Assembly: GCA_001692895.1 (NCBI GenBank)
Contig: KV748191.1
Span: forward strand, 2,232,001-2,296,000
DNA: 64,000 nt
Direction of reading: 5' to 3'
Source of the DNA: Cenococcum geophilum 1.58
Taxonomy: Eukaryota > Ascomycota > Dothideomycetes > Gloniales > Gloniaceae
In this document: positions 22,387 through 33,200 of the stretch, piece by piece
Numbering within the stretch: position 1 is the first letter of the stretch
Layout of the letters: each line of letters opens with the position of its first letter
Translations under genes and position numbers: made by a program
The notes under the pieces: model-generated
Databases searched by the model: none
The model's input: the letters and a program-made list of their open reading frames with translations, nothing else
What the model was told of the DNA's origin: nothing

Positions 22387-24538
22387 CCACTGCTAAACGA
22401 CAGGTAGAGTGCCTACTAAAAGCTATAAACACCTGGGGCCTTAAGCTAGCCACCCCCCCTAGAGTAATTATATGGTAATAAGGATCTGCTAGAAGTATAA
22501 TTGACCTTATATTTATGGACAAAGGCCTATACTAGAGACTTAAAAGGTGTAACCCCAAAGAAGAATAGGCACTTACTTTAGACTATATCCCCATCCAGAT
22601 ATAGCTAGATTTAGACATTAAGGCGTAACTAAATAGCAAAAGATACGTAATAAGGATGCTTAAGGTAAATAGCTTCCTTAATATGGTTAAATAATAACTC
22701 TAAGACCTAGAAGAAATCCACCCGATACTAAACGAGTAAGGCTTATTAGCTACCCCTAAGGAAATTAACCAAAGACTAGAAAGGATCTAGGCAGCAATTA
22801 AAAATGGGTTAGAAGAGTACTGCCCAGTCTTAAAACCGGGCCCCTATACGCAATACATATAGTCTATATAATGCGCGGTTCTTATAGCTAGCTAACAACA
22901 AGTAAGAAGGAAATACTTAAGCAGCTATAACTCTAAAGATAAGAGATAATATAAAGACATAAGAAACCAGTTAAAGAATACCCTAAAAAAAGAAGCAAGG
23001 AATAACTGGAGACAATTTATAAATAAGCATACTTTTAACCCGAGCCTCCCCTATAATAAGGGCCTATAGGCTATAGCAAAATAGGTAAAGAAAAAGGTAG
23101 GGTAATTAGCAGAAAATCTATACCTACTACCCCTATAAAGAGCAGGGGAATTATAGGCCACTAATAATAACAATAAGAAGGCAAAGATCCTTATAGAAAG
23201 GTTCTTCCCCTAACTAGCTCTAGTAGACCTTAGTAATATTACGGGTAAAATACTAGTAACTCGCCTGTAGGTCGACAGCGATATAATAATAGAGGAAATA
23301 GCTAGAACTATTAGCCGCCTTTTAAACAATATAGCACTAGGACTAAATGGGATTTTAAATAAGGCCCTAAAGACCTGTAGACCACTTATAGCACCCTAGC
23401 TTGCAGATATAGCTAAAGCATGCTTTACTATAGGCTACTACTTATAACTTGGAAGATCTATAACGACGGTTATTTTATAAAAAGAAGGTAAAGTAGATTA
23501 CTTAATCCTAGGAAGCTACCGCCCTATTGTCTTAGAAAATACCCTTAGTAAGATCTTAGAAAAGGTAATAGCGGACTATATAGTAGATACGGTTAAGGAA
23601 TACGCCTTACTACTACAGAGCTAAATAGGGGCAAGAAAGAACCGCTTAATACTATTAGCACTTACGCTACTTACTACTACCATTAAATCTATATAGGCTA
23701 TGCGAAGGGACTTTATAGTATTAATACTTAGCCTAAATATTAGTGGCGCCTATACCAATATACCCTATAAGCGTCTCCTATATATCCTTAGGGCAAAAGG
23801 CTTCCTAAAATGGATTATATAATTTATTTAAGGGTTTATAAGTTAGAAAGAAATATTACTAGTCTTTAGCGGATACTAGAGCCCCCCTATTATAGTTATA
23901 ACAGGAATACCATAAGGATTACCCCTCTCGCCTATACTCTTCCTTTTCTTTATAAGTAACCTACTTAACTTTTTTAAGAAAGGGGCGACCTAGGGGATAG
24001 GCTTTATTAATAATACAAACCTAATTATATACGGGCTAACAGCCGTAAAGAATTATAGAATACTAGAGAAAGCTTATAACACCTATATAGAATAGGCAAG
24101 ACAATATAGAGTCTAATTCTTACTAGAGAAATACTGGTTAATCTATTTTATAAGAAAACGCAACTAATCTATAGATCTTTAGCATATAATTTACATTTAA
24201 GGCTTTAGGGGTTAACCAGTTTAGGGCCTAAGGGTATTAGGAGTATAGGTAGATAGCAAGCTCTAGTAGAGCGTATATGTAGCGTAAGCGGCCTATAAGG
24301 GCTAAGTATAGTATATTATATTATCTAGGATCATTAATTCTATATAGGGTCTATACTTTTAGAGGTTACGCCTATTATATATAGCAGTTATCCGGCTAAC
24401 CATAACGTATAGGTTTAGTATTTGGGCTATTAGAGAATCTAAAAAAGGCCCCCCTAAGTCGCTCCTTAAACTACTCTAAAAGGTTTAAATAGCCTGCCTC
24501 TGGAGTATAATAGGCGCATATAAGTAAACGGCTACAGT
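22387..24538 (+). pseudogene. LINE ORF2, endonuclease end and RT (element E)
   Basis: Second-frame protein of a Tad/I-type LINE, from the end of the endonuclease to past the RT. Visible blocks include IVDLTLYL-like residues near the endonuclease SxxDLxF motif (about 22500), NTLSKILEKVIADYIVD (about 23540), IGARKNRLILLALTLL, LILSLNISGAYTNIPYKRLL (RT palm, with the catalytic LDISGAYD read as LNISGAYT) and LPLSPILFLFFISNLLNFF (about 23920-23970). Sequence runs almost base for base with F (39930-42091) but has more RIP mutations. A2 interrupts it at 24538 and it resumes at 27354. Confidence 0.88.
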
Positions 24539-24724
24539 TGTTACGGCTTATATAAATGCCTCTAAACCAAAGCTTGTAGAATGCTGTATTATAAAGATAC
24601 TAAGCTGAGGAGCAGAAGGAGGTTAAGGAAAGGACAGGTTTATATACATAAGCCAAGTCTCCAAGCGAGCCCCTAACTAGGCTGCATGTAGACGTCGCAG
24701 GGGCGGTGCCCTAGCGCCGTCACA
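24539..24724 (-). repeat. 3' LTR of A2
   Basis: 186 bp. On the plus strand it runs from TGTTACGGCT to GCCGTCACA. The neighbouring polypurine tract appears on the plus strand as the CCCCCCCCCC run at 24728-24737. Confidence 0.93.
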
Positions 24725-25200
24725 TCACCCCCCCCCCTTCTAAAAAAAGCCTGCCCTTAGGCTTTATCCCCTTATAGAAAAGAAAGAGAAAGAAAAAAAA
24801 ATCTAGCATCTGGCGCTTAATCGCGATACCGGTTAACGTAGGACTTATAGCAGTCCTATAGCTCCTACTACTATAGGGGTATATTACTATACCTAGTTAA
24901 CGTAGGGTAGGCAGCCGTCCTATAGCTCCTATAAGGGGTATATTGCTATACCCAGTTAACGTAGGGCAGGTAGCCGTCCTGCAGCTCCTGCTGCTGCGAG
25001 AGGTATATCGCTAGGAGCCCTCCGTTAGTCGTCGTTCCTCCTCTAAAACTCCAGTACCTCCTAGCCCTACTATCCCCCCTTTTGTTATGGCGCGCCCCAA
25101 GCTATAAAAAAAAGCCCCCCTAGTCCCCCTCTTAAAAAAGTTAACGTAAAGGTTTAATAAGGGTGGGAGGGTTAGGGAGTTACTCGCATGCATATCGGCA
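24725..25200 (-). other. A2 3' internal tail
   Basis: Matches A1 5100-5503 plus 18460-18520. Three direct repeats around AGCCGTCCTATAGCTCCT or its variants lie at 24850-24995. The minus-strand open frame at 25193-25011 falls in this conserved non-coding tail and shows no family motif. Confidence 0.75.
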
Positions 25201-26560
25201 CGAGTTCTTGTCTATTTAGTAGCAGTATAGTGCTAGCAATGGGGTCGTATTCTAGAGAGCAAAGCTCTACCTAGTCGTGTTTGGGCCGCAGGCGTATTAG
25301 CGCGGTAACTTGTCGGGATTATAGCAGTATGGTGCTAGTAATAGGCCGTATTTTAGGGAGTAAAGCTCTTCCTTATATACAGTTATTACTGTAGGCAGAG
25401 CAGTAGAAATCGGTTATAGTGCTGCAGGTAGAGTAGTAATGGTTAAATTAGGATCCGCTACAGGCAGAGCAGCAAGGGTTTGTTTATTTAGCTGCAGGCG
25501 GGGCAGCATATATTAGTTGTAGTACTGCAGGCAGAGCAGCAAGGGTCTATTGTAATAGCAGGCGTATCGGCGCTATTGTTATCTAGTTCATCCTAATCAA
25601 CTTCAATCATCGCCGCACTAGTATCTTAGTCTCAGCCGAGGTCGTTCCTCGCAGTGTGCGTAGCTTAGTCTTAGTCGAAAAGGGTTATCCTTCCGTAGGC
25701 GTATCGGCACGGTGTCTTGTCTTATGGGTCGTAGGCGTATTAGCACGACAGTAATCGGGACCGCAGGCGTATCGGCATGAGGTCTTGTCGGTTCGGGTAG
25801 CAGTACGGTGCAAGCGTTGGGTGACGATAGTGGTCGAACGCAGAGCTCGTCTATCGGTCGGTCGATGGGTCGCAGGCATATCGGCGCGATCGTTCGGTCG
25901 GTGGATCGTAGGCATAACGGCACGATCGGTTGGTCGGTTTGCATTCGAAGCACGTTCGGGCCGCATTCGAATCGCAGGCGTATCGCAGGCGTATCGGCGC
26001 GATGGTAATTAAGATCGTAGGCATATCAGCACGATCGTTGTCTGTTTGGGGTAGCAGTACGGTGCAAGCGGCAGGGTCGTATAAGGGGCAAAGGTCCTCC
26101 TTATATACAGTTGTTACTGCAAGCAGGGCAGTAGAAGTCGGTTATAGTGCTACAGGCAAAGCAGCAAGGGTCGGTCGGCTACAGTGAAGTAGCAAAGGTA
26201 TTGGTTTGCTGCAGGTAGAGCAGCAAGGGTCTATTGCGATAGCAGGTGTATCGGCGCTATCGTTATCTAGTTCTAGCAGTACGGTGCCAGCGACGGGTTC
26301 GGGCGCAGGTGTATTAATACGGCGCTTGTCGGTCAGGTAGTAGTACGGTGCTAGCGATAGGTAGTGATAGTAGGTCGAACGTATAGCTCGTCTATCGGTT
26401 GGTCAATAGATCGCAGGCGTATAGGCGCGACGGTTGTCTGGTTTGATCGCAGGCATATCGGCGCAATTGTACGGTCGGTTTGGGTTGGGGTAGCAGTACG
26501 GTGCAAGCGTCAGGTCCTTCCTAATCGATTTCGTCTCTCCTTGTACAGCTCAGTATTAAT
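25200..26560. repeat. A2 array of alternating short GC-rich motifs
   Basis: About 1.4 kb built from three motif types in irregular order: GCAGGCGTATCGGCGCGAT, GTAGCAGTACGGTGCAAGCG and CTGCAGGCAGAGCAGCAAGG. Several overlapping open frames on both strands (25618-26582) are by-products of these repeats, with Arg-, Thr- and Asp-rich low-complexity translations; none looks like a gene. The A1 equivalent (4460-5090) holds the same motifs with CA to TA changes. Confidence 0.88.
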
Positions 26561-27162
26561 TAGGGTGGTTATCGCAGCGTAGTAGCTAGAGGATAACGGG
26601 TAGGATTTGTTTTAGAGGACTTCGCGGACAATATGCACCTACCGCCTAATGGCACAGCGCGGGTTATAAGTTAGCTTGTCTTGGCCGTCGGCCCGAACCT
26701 GATGCATACTAAAGGACTTCGTGGACAATATATACCTACCGCCTAATAGCACGGCGCGGGTTATATCTCGGCTTGTCTTGGCTAACACTGCGGGATTAGT
26801 GCTAGGCTTAGTAACAGGATTACTATGTTATTCTCCGCAGTACTAGGGTAAGTCTCAACCGAGGTCGTCTCTAAAGCTTATACAACTCCGTATCAGTCAA
26901 AAAGGTTAGGGGGGTGAGATATTATTGCCTTCTTAGGCAGTTGTCCTTATCTACAGGAGACTTTTTAGCTGCTTGAATACCGGCTCCCAGTATTAATGAT
27001 AGCGACTCGACGCGTCGATAACGCGCAGCTAGGAGTGTTTAACGCGTGTCCTCTTAGAACACGCGGAATGGGGGTAGGAGATTATCCAGGCCTTCCCAGG
27101 CGAGGTAAAGAGGGAGCTTTAAAACGAATAAAGTCCCCCCTGGGTGGGTAAGCTTAGTATAA
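26561..27162 (-). other. A2 5' internal region
   Basis: Conserved with A1 771-1555, including the duplicated block around ATTAGGCGGTAGGT (near 26630 and 26740 as reverse complements). No coding motif identified. Confidence 0.75.
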
Positions 27163-27348
27163 TATTACGGCTTGTATAAATGCCTCTAAACCAAAGCTTG
27201 TAGAATGCTGTATTACGAAGATACTAAGCTAAGGAGCAGAAGGAGGTCGAGGAAAGAATAGGTCTATATACACAAGCTAAGTCTCCAAGTGAGCCCCTAA
27301 CTAGGCTGCATGTAGACGTCGCAGGGGCGGTGCCCTAGCGCCGTCATA
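27163..27348 (-). repeat. 5' LTR of A2
   Basis: 186 bp, pairs with 24539-24724. Ends CCGTCATA directly before the TSD. Confidence 0.93.
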
Positions 27349-27353
27349 ACAGT

Positions 27354-28463
27354 ACTGCTTAAAAAGGAAGCCAATATTCCCCCCCTATAACTATATATTA
27401 AAGCCGCTATAATATAAAGGGCGTAAAATAAATGTAACTCTAATATTATAAAGTATATTAAGACACGCCTAAATAAACTATAGAGGGATCTTAGGGCGCC
27501 CTATAAAAGAATAAACCAATAACCCTAAAGTAGGGAAGATATATTAGAGAAATAAGTAAAGAAAGTAGAAGAAGAATAGTGCTGCTTTAGGGCCCAGGCC
27601 TATATAGAGGAGGAAGGGAGACGTATAAGAGGCCAGTAAAGACAATAGTAAGAAAGAGAAAGAAGCTAAAGTAGAATATAAAAGAACGCTAGGAAACCAT
27701 CTACCGTAATATAATACTAGTTAGACTAACGCTAGAGAGGTATATAGGAGTTAAAGGTACAGAGGCTAACTAAGGTAAAAGGAACCTAAGCTGTAGCATA
27801 GTTAACGCTATAGGGGGTAAATACTTTAGGGCTCTAAGAAGGCCTAATAAAGGTAGAAAATATAATAGTAACACTTTTAAGAATAGGAATAATAGGACTA
27901 AAAGACTAGCTCTACTAGGTAGGTGTCCTAGTAAGTAGCCTAAGATATAAATATAGCTGGCTAAGATAGACACCAAAATATATAATATTATTATACCCCT
28001 TACGCACTAACTAAGAAGTAATACTCTTAGTAGCTAGTATAGAGAACTATAATATACTACTCTTAATATAAAAAGGCCTTAGGGCGGTTACCTAGTAGCT
28101 TATTAGCTAAAATATACTAAACTAGTTTTAGGTTATAAGGGAAATAGTAATAGAGGGTAAGGGGGGTAAGTAACGGGCGCCCCCTAATAACTCTATAGTA
28201 GTAGAGTAAAGTATATAATACTAGCGCGTCCGTAGGCTTATTACGGCAGCAGTAGTTCCTAAAGAGGTTAAAAAGTAAGGTAGTAGGAGCACTATAGGTA
28301 ACTTATAGGCGCCCCGCAGGCGCCTTATAGGCGAGTCCTAAAAGGCAAAGAGATAAATTACGGGGTTTTCTTAAATAGAGTTTTCTTCTTATATATATAT
28401 AAGGAGTAGTCCGCGTAGGCCTAATAGGGATCTAAATCGGACGTTAAGTAATGAATTATTATT
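27354..28463 (+). pseudogene. LINE ORF2 C-terminal part and 3' tail (element E)
   Basis: Resumes after A2 with LKKEANIPPL(Q)LYIKAA. It continues to a C-terminal cysteine/histidine-type domain typical of Tad-like LINEs; in the F copy the equivalent reads RIGIIGLKDQLYQVGIL and then CSQLKQTPKHIILLCPLR. A long minus-strand open frame (27976-27770) is the antisense shadow of this region. The end is GAATTATTATT, followed by the TSD. Confidence 0.82.
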
Positions 28464-28670
28464 AATAACTTTATATATACTAAAATGGGCCTAGATTTAG
28501 TTAAGGGTATAAAAACGGTAGTAGTTATAATCTAGACGCTAATAGGCCCTAAAAGGATTCTACTAGCTAATATAGTATATATACCGGCGTTCTATACAAA
28601 TTTGGCCTATTTAGATAGGTTTAATAATAAGAATATATAGTAGGATAATAATAAAAATCTACTATATTAC
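28464..28670 (+). pseudogene. Ty1/copia relic L, piece 2 (protease region)
   Basis: Reads KMGLDLVKGIKTVVVII, then GPKRILLANIVYIPAFYTNL and LDRFNNKNI, ending DNNKNLLYY. This is the copia block between protease and integrase (the family pattern is close to LxxVxYVPxFxTNLVSLxR). It joins piece 1 across LINE E and piece 3 (58840) across element H. Few stops, in line with the family consensus. Confidence 0.85.
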
Positions 28671-28863
28671 TGTTACGGGACGGAGGTAGTAGCTATAAAG
28701 TGTATATATTTAAGGAGTCTATAAGACATTACACGATTAATTATAAGGGTTAAGGGCGTAAGGAGGTAATATACCTACGTGTAGCTAATATAAGCTATAT
28801 ATAAGGTGTATATAAGAGCATAGGGCTCTCCTATAAAGGCCCCTACGGTAGGGTTTTATAATA
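28671..28863 (-). repeat. 3' LTR of H
   Basis: 193 bp, from TGTTACGGGACGG to TTTTATAATA on the plus strand. It is equal in length to the other three copies (52234, 58375, 58642). It abuts the polypurine tract (minus strand AGAGGGGGGGTAG, 28864-28876). Confidence 0.92.
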
Positions 28864-29149
28864 CTACCCCCCCTCTTATAGAGGCAGAGCTCTAGCGACG
28901 CTGTGGTTACTATATATATATAGAGGGAACACTTAAGGTATAGAAAAGAAGAAAAAGGGGGGTATTACTAAAGGCTTAAAATAATATTATATAATAGGGC
29001 TTAGCATCTAAGAATTCGACTAATTAGATAACTTTAACTGCCAGTTAAAGTTCCTAAATATCTTAATAATATTCTAGTTACGTAATTATACTTTACCGTA
29101 ATTTAACGGTAATCTAATAGTAACTTGCCCTTACGTAGTAATGTATAAC
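28864..29149 (-). other. H 3' non-coding region
   Basis: Equivalent to 58091-58374 in G. Contains the polypurine tract, the palindrome at 29030-29052 and, at its end, the LINE F target site GTAATGTATAAC (29138-29149). No coding signal. Confidence 0.85.
29030..29052. repeat. 23-bp palindrome, copy in H 3' region
   Basis: AACTTTAACTG-C-CAGTTAAAGTT, still a perfect palindrome although one base in each arm differs from G (C to T in one arm, G to A in the other). Confidence 0.85.
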
Positions 29150-29299
29150 GAACTATTAACGAAGTTAATATCTATATAGTATAGGCACTTTGGAGCTCTT
29201 GCTGCACCTAGCCCAAAAAGACTAAAACTAACTAAAAGAACCCTGTAAAACGCCTAGAGAATCCCCCTAAGATGTATGCATCGCAGGGGAGGCATACGT

Positions 29300-30371
29300 T
29301 AAATAACGGTGGTTCGCACTCGCGCGCAACCGCCAGAACCACGCCTAGCAATAGCCCTCTATAATAAAGACGGGCGAATACTATACTATAAAGCGGAAAT
29401 ACCTTTATTAAGAAGGCATCTAATAAAATATAAAGCCTACTAGACGCGTCTAGTACCTAGAATTACGGGGGAGTAACTATTAGCCATAATAATCTAATAT
29501 AGCTAGTAGAATAGCTCCGCTAGTCTAGCGAACTTTAGGTACCCCTTTAGTAAACCCTTAATTAAATCCTCTAACGGCTAAGCAAAATTAAAAATAAATA
29601 AAATCCCCCCTTACCAGCAAACCGCACCTAGGCCGCCGTAGCTGCGCTTCTACAGTATAGGGAACTTACCCCCCTTAAGATAACAACTAGGTATATAATT
29701 ATAATATAACCAAATACAGAAAAAGCAGAGGGGCTTAGGGGATAATTAGAAATAGAAGTCCTTATAGAAATCCGCAAAGAGGTTTATAATACTATTATAG
29801 TCCAATACCTTAGAAGCGGAGATATTAGAGTTACCCTAAAGGACTAATAGGCAAAGGAACAAGCCGTAAGGGTAGGGGATAGGCTAGGAGAATGTATTAG
29901 CATAAAAGTACTCCGTAAGGATTACCTAGTTAAAGTCCTAGTGGTCCCTATAAGCCTTAGGGTAGAAAAGGGACGCTAGGTAGATAACATAGCAATTATA
30001 TAAGAGATAGTAAGACAAACGGAATGCCTTATACTAGGACTTGAGATCACCCAAATCTAATAGCTTTAATAGGAAAATACAAACTAAGCAAATAATAAGA
30101 ACAATAAGAGGATATAAGGGTCGCTAGAGACTTACTAGGGAGACGCCGGACGAATATATAGCTCCCTTATTATTAGCATATATACACTAGGAATGCAAAA
30201 ACTCCTTATCTAAAAAGGAATAATTATAAACGGCCTTATATACAATATAAGGCTCTATAACCACAGACTATGCCTAGAATAATACTATTACTATATATAA
30301 TAGGGACATACCTAATCCATATACGCAGCATAGGTATGCTACGGCCACTACGCAGGCCCCCACAATATCAT
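29300..30371 (+). pseudogene. LINE ORF1 (gag-like), 5' part (element F)
   Basis: RNA-binding ORF1 of a Tad-like LINE. The translation shows a conserved block around LEITQI and GRIYSSLIISIYTLGMQKL. It then shows zinc-knuckle spacing near 30260-30357: CLExYYYYI, GHT, SIYAA, CYGHYAGPHN, i.e. CCHC fingers in which several Cys codons (TGC/TGT) have become TAC/TAT (Tyr), a G-to-A change. Element K interrupts the frame in the second finger. The start codon is uncertain; 29150-29300 looks like 5' leader. Such proteins coat the LINE RNA and act as chaperones during insertion. Confidence 0.8.
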
Positions 30372-30389
30372 CAGGAAATTTTTTTTTAG
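30372..30389 (+). repeat. Left terminal inverted repeat of K
   Basis: 18 bp, CAGGAAATTTTTTTTTAG. It matches the right end with one C/T difference in CA context. Confidence 0.85.
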
Positions 30390-30439
30390 GCACGTTGTTG
30401 CAAGCGAAAATCGGGTCTGCAAAACCTGCGTAAGTCGCG

Positions 30440-30640
30440 ATTTGCGGCAATTCGCAGCAATTTGCTACAAACACGCAGCTACTTATAAGTAGCCTATGCA
30501 AATTGCTACAAATACGCAGCTACTTATAAGTAGCCTATGCGAATTGCTACAAATTACCACAAATTGCTACAAATACGCAGCTACTTATAAGTAGCCTGTG
30601 CGAATTGCTGCAAATTACCACAAATTGCTAAAATCGCGAC
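30440..30640. repeat. K subterminal repeats (GCAATTTGC type)
   Basis: Three or more copies of a unit containing AATTGCTACAAATACGCAG and CTACTTATAAGTAGCC. The latter contains CTACTTATAAGTAG, a 14-bp perfect palindrome. Related motifs lie at the right end (38690-38795). Such subterminal arrays are common transposase-binding regions; that role is inferred. Confidence 0.8.
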
Positions 30641-30644
30641 TTAA

Positions 30645-31080
30645 GCCAGCTCTACACGAAGCTCCGCACGAAGCTCCGCACGAAGCTCTACACGAAGCTC
30701 TACACGAGGTTCTGCACGAAGTTCTGCACGAAGCTCTATACGAAGCTCTGCGTACAGAGGCTCTGCACGAAGCTCTGCACGAGGCTCTGCACGAAGCTCT
30801 GCGTACAGAGGCTCTGCACGAAGCTCTACACGAAGCTCTACACGAAGTCCTACACGAAGCTCTACACGAAGCTCTGCACGAAGCTCTACACAAAGCTCTA
30901 CTAAGACTCTGCACGAAGCTCTGCACGAAGCTCTACACGAAGCTCTACATGAAGCTCTACACGAAACTCTGCGCAAAGCTCTATACAAAGCTCTATACAA
31001 AGCTCTACGTACAGAGGCTCTGCACGAGGCTCTACGCGAAGCTCTGCGTACGGAGGCTCTACACGAAGCTCCGCATGACA
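30645..31080. repeat. K tandem array of 12-bp units
   Basis: About 35 copies of GAAGCTCTGCAC and close variants (GAAGCTCTACAC). Because 12 is a multiple of three, all frames are open over long stretches and give Ala/Leu/His/Glu or Arg/Ala/Ser/Cys repeats (30598-31128 plus strand, 30615-31083 minus strand). These are not credible genes. The same unit occurs, reversed, in the A1 array (1740-4300). Confidence 0.9.
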
Positions 31081-31194
31081 CACATTACTTCGGGTCCCCG
31101 CTATATTCCCGATAGCCTCTACACATAGGTAGCCACCTTATTTTTTACCCTTCCTTCCTTACATCCTCCCTACCTAGAGAGGCACCAGAACTGC

Positions 31195-31690
31195 AGCTAG
31201 CAGACGACCGTCGCCAGAACCAGATAACCGTCACCAGAACCAGACGACTGTCCCCAGAGCCAGACGACCGTCGCCAGAGCCAGACGACTGTCATCAGAGC
31301 CAGACGACCGTCGCCAGAGCCAGACGACCGTCGTCAGAGCTAGACGACCGTCGCCAGAGCTAGACGACCGTCGTCGGAGCTAGACAACCGTCGTCAGAGC
31401 TAGACGACCGTCGTCATCCAGACAACCGTCACCAGAGCTAGACGATCGTCGCAAGAGCCAGACGACCGTCGCCAGAGCTAGACGATCGTCGCCAGAGCCA
31501 GACGACTGTCGTCAGAGCTAGACGACCGTCGCCAGAGCTAGACGACCGTCGCCAGAGCTAGACGACCGTCGCCAGAGCCAGACGACCGTTGTCAGAGCTA
31601 GACGATCGTCGCCAGAGCCAGACGACCGTCGCTAGAGCTAGACGATCGTCGCCAGAGCCAGACGACCGTCGCTAGAGCTAGACGACCGCC
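31195..31690. repeat. K tandem array of 20-bp units with an inner inverted repeat
   Basis: About 25 regular copies of a 20-bp unit, AGACGACCGTCGCCAGAGCC. Each holds GACG-AC-CGTC, a 4-bp inverted repeat around two bases. The phase is strict over nearly 500 bp, with one shortened unit near 31415. Confidence 0.92.
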
Positions 31691-32137
31691 AACCGTTCGA
31701 ACGACCCAGCCAGCAAACACTAAACGATTCGATCGGTCGAATCAAACCAGAGCATTATTATTAGTCTATTACCGAATTAAATCAAATTAAGCCCTCCTAT
31801 GGAGGCACCCCAAACAACTACCGTTTAGAGGTAGTATAGATAGATAGGTACAGACGGTAGGCATAGACAAGTAGGCATAGACAGTAGGCATAGATAGGTA
31901 AGTACAGACAGTAGGTATAGACAGGTAGGTACAGACAGTAGGCATAGATAGGTAGGTATAGGTAGGTGGGTATAAACAGACAGACAAATAGATAGATAGG
32001 CAGGTAGGCAGGCAGGTAGGTAGGCAAGTAGGCAGGCAGGTAGGCACTAGGCCAATTAACAATTTAGAGGCTTTAAGTATTTTATATAGTTATAATATAA
32101 ATATATTTAAAAGTATATTATAGCAATCTATAGGAAA
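31691..32137. repeat. K array of TAGGCATAGACAG units and GTAG/GCAG microsatellite
   Basis: From 31835 to 31975, degenerate units of about 35 bp made of GGTACAGACAGTAGGCATAG; from 31975 to 32045, a tetranucleotide run of GTAG/GCAG. The open minus-strand frames here (32062-31787) give Tyr/Leu/Pro/Thr/Cys repeats and are not genes. 31691-31834 and 32046-32137 are AT-rich sequence without recognised features. Confidence 0.85.
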
Positions 32138-32285
32138 CGTGCAAAATATATAAAACGTACAAAACGTGCAAAACGTATAAAACGTGTAAAACGTATAAAA
32201 CGTATAAAACGTACGAAACGTATAAAACGTACAAAACGTGCAAAACGTATAAAACGTATAAAATATACGAAATATGCGAAATATA
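32138..32285. repeat. K tandem array of 10-bp units
   Basis: About 14 units alternating AAACGTATAA and AAACGTGCAA. The antisense frames (32320-32090 and 32384-32118) give Tyr/Thr/Phe or Tyr/Val/Leu repeats and are repeat artefacts. Confidence 0.9.
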
Positions 32286-33200
32286 AGGGCTACGTATAGG
32301 CTTCGCGCGGATTGCCGCAAAAAATATAGAGTCTGAAGGTTGGAGAGTGTAGCCGAAAGCTCCGGGAGTGTTTAAATACGCCACGTCGCAAAATCTTACA
32401 CTTAATAAACTTTAGCCCCGTGCGCGTATACTTAATGAGCTTTTAATATAAAATTCTTTAAAATTATCGCGATTAATATATTAAAGCTATATATTATTAT
32501 ATAATATTGCAACCATACCCTATCTTTGGTGTATTTAAGATTGTGTAAATCTTAGTATTAAAAATGGCTAATAATATGTAAGCATCCCGAAGTGCGCAAA
32601 GATATATCTAGGATAGATTAATAATGTATCTAGGATATAATCTAGATACCCTTACGCACCTGCCTATCTCGGGTAGTTCTTCTATACTACTGCTAATAGA
32701 AAAAATTTAGCCTTTAATTAAAGACTTGGAACAATTACGGGAGGACTTCTTTTATAAAGGGTAATGGGTGTAAGAGGAATGTATATGTGTAAATATTAAA
32801 GATGGTAATTAGGATATATCTGGCTTATATTGGGAGTACCACTAAGATATTTAATCCCAAATGCCTATGCTATAATGATCTGCCAATGCCTCTTCTTTAA
32901 TAATAGTAGTAAGTAGAATTATATAACGTGAGCTATATATAATATATAAACTAATTATCTCTATAATATAGCTAGGCTTAATATTAATTATATAAACTGG
33001 ATCGCTTATAGTAGAAAGACTTATATTTAGTTAAGAGATATTAGAATATCCTGTGTCCTCTAAGCACGGGATTGGATATATTATAGATTTGTCTAGCCTA
33101 TAGCTAAATAATAAGAATATTATAAAGATGTACGAAAATATAAGACACTATATTCTAGATAGATCCTATATATAACTTAGTTCTAATATAGATAGATGTA
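32286..33200. other. K region between left arrays and transposase
   Basis: Contains one copy of the block TATAGGCTTCGCGCGGATT (32287-32305), shared with the right end of K (two copies, 38640-38700). AT-rich sequence follows, with no assignable coding block. The true start of the transposase gene may lie in here. Confidence 0.55.

Larger units (their letters stand above)
24539..27348 (-). mobile_element. Element A2: non-autonomous LTR element, second A-family copy, in LINE E
   Basis: 2810 bp with 186-bp LTRs, flanked by a perfect 5-bp TSD ACAGT (24534-24538 and 27349-27353). LINE F has the empty site (ACAGC). It is oriented opposite to A1 and shares its LTRs, 5' and 3' internal ends and short-motif arrays, but lacks the 2.9-kb array of A1. 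It is visibly less RIP-mutated than A1. No gag or pol. Confidence 0.95.
22387..28463 (+). mobile_element. LINE E: 5'-truncated Tad-like non-LTR retrotransposon in L
   Basis: Flanked by a perfect 12-bp TSD AATAACTTTATA (22375-22386 and 28464-28475), typical of target-primed reverse transcription. Without A2 it is 3262 bp and aligns end to end with the last 3263 bp of LINE F, so it is 5'-truncated inside the endonuclease domain. The 3' end is the short tail GAATTATTATT, shared with F. No poly(A). Confidence 0.92.

Noticed and set aside
25618-26582. Cluster of overlapping small frames in A2
   Set aside because: Made of the three short GC-rich motifs; Arg/Thr/Asp-rich low complexity on both strands.
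28671-29149. A single LTR of about 480 bp
   Set aside because: Comparison with G shows a 193-bp LTR plus 3' non-coding sequence; only the 193-bp part recurs at 5' ends.
30598-31128. Long open frames on both strands over the 12-bp array (up to 176 codons)
   Set aside because: The period is a multiple of three, so any stop-free unit gives long frames in several phases. Products are pure 4-residue repeats without start context.
31195-31690. CRISPR-like array
   Set aside because: Units are contiguous 20-bp repeats with no unique spacers, and the context is a eukaryotic transposon.
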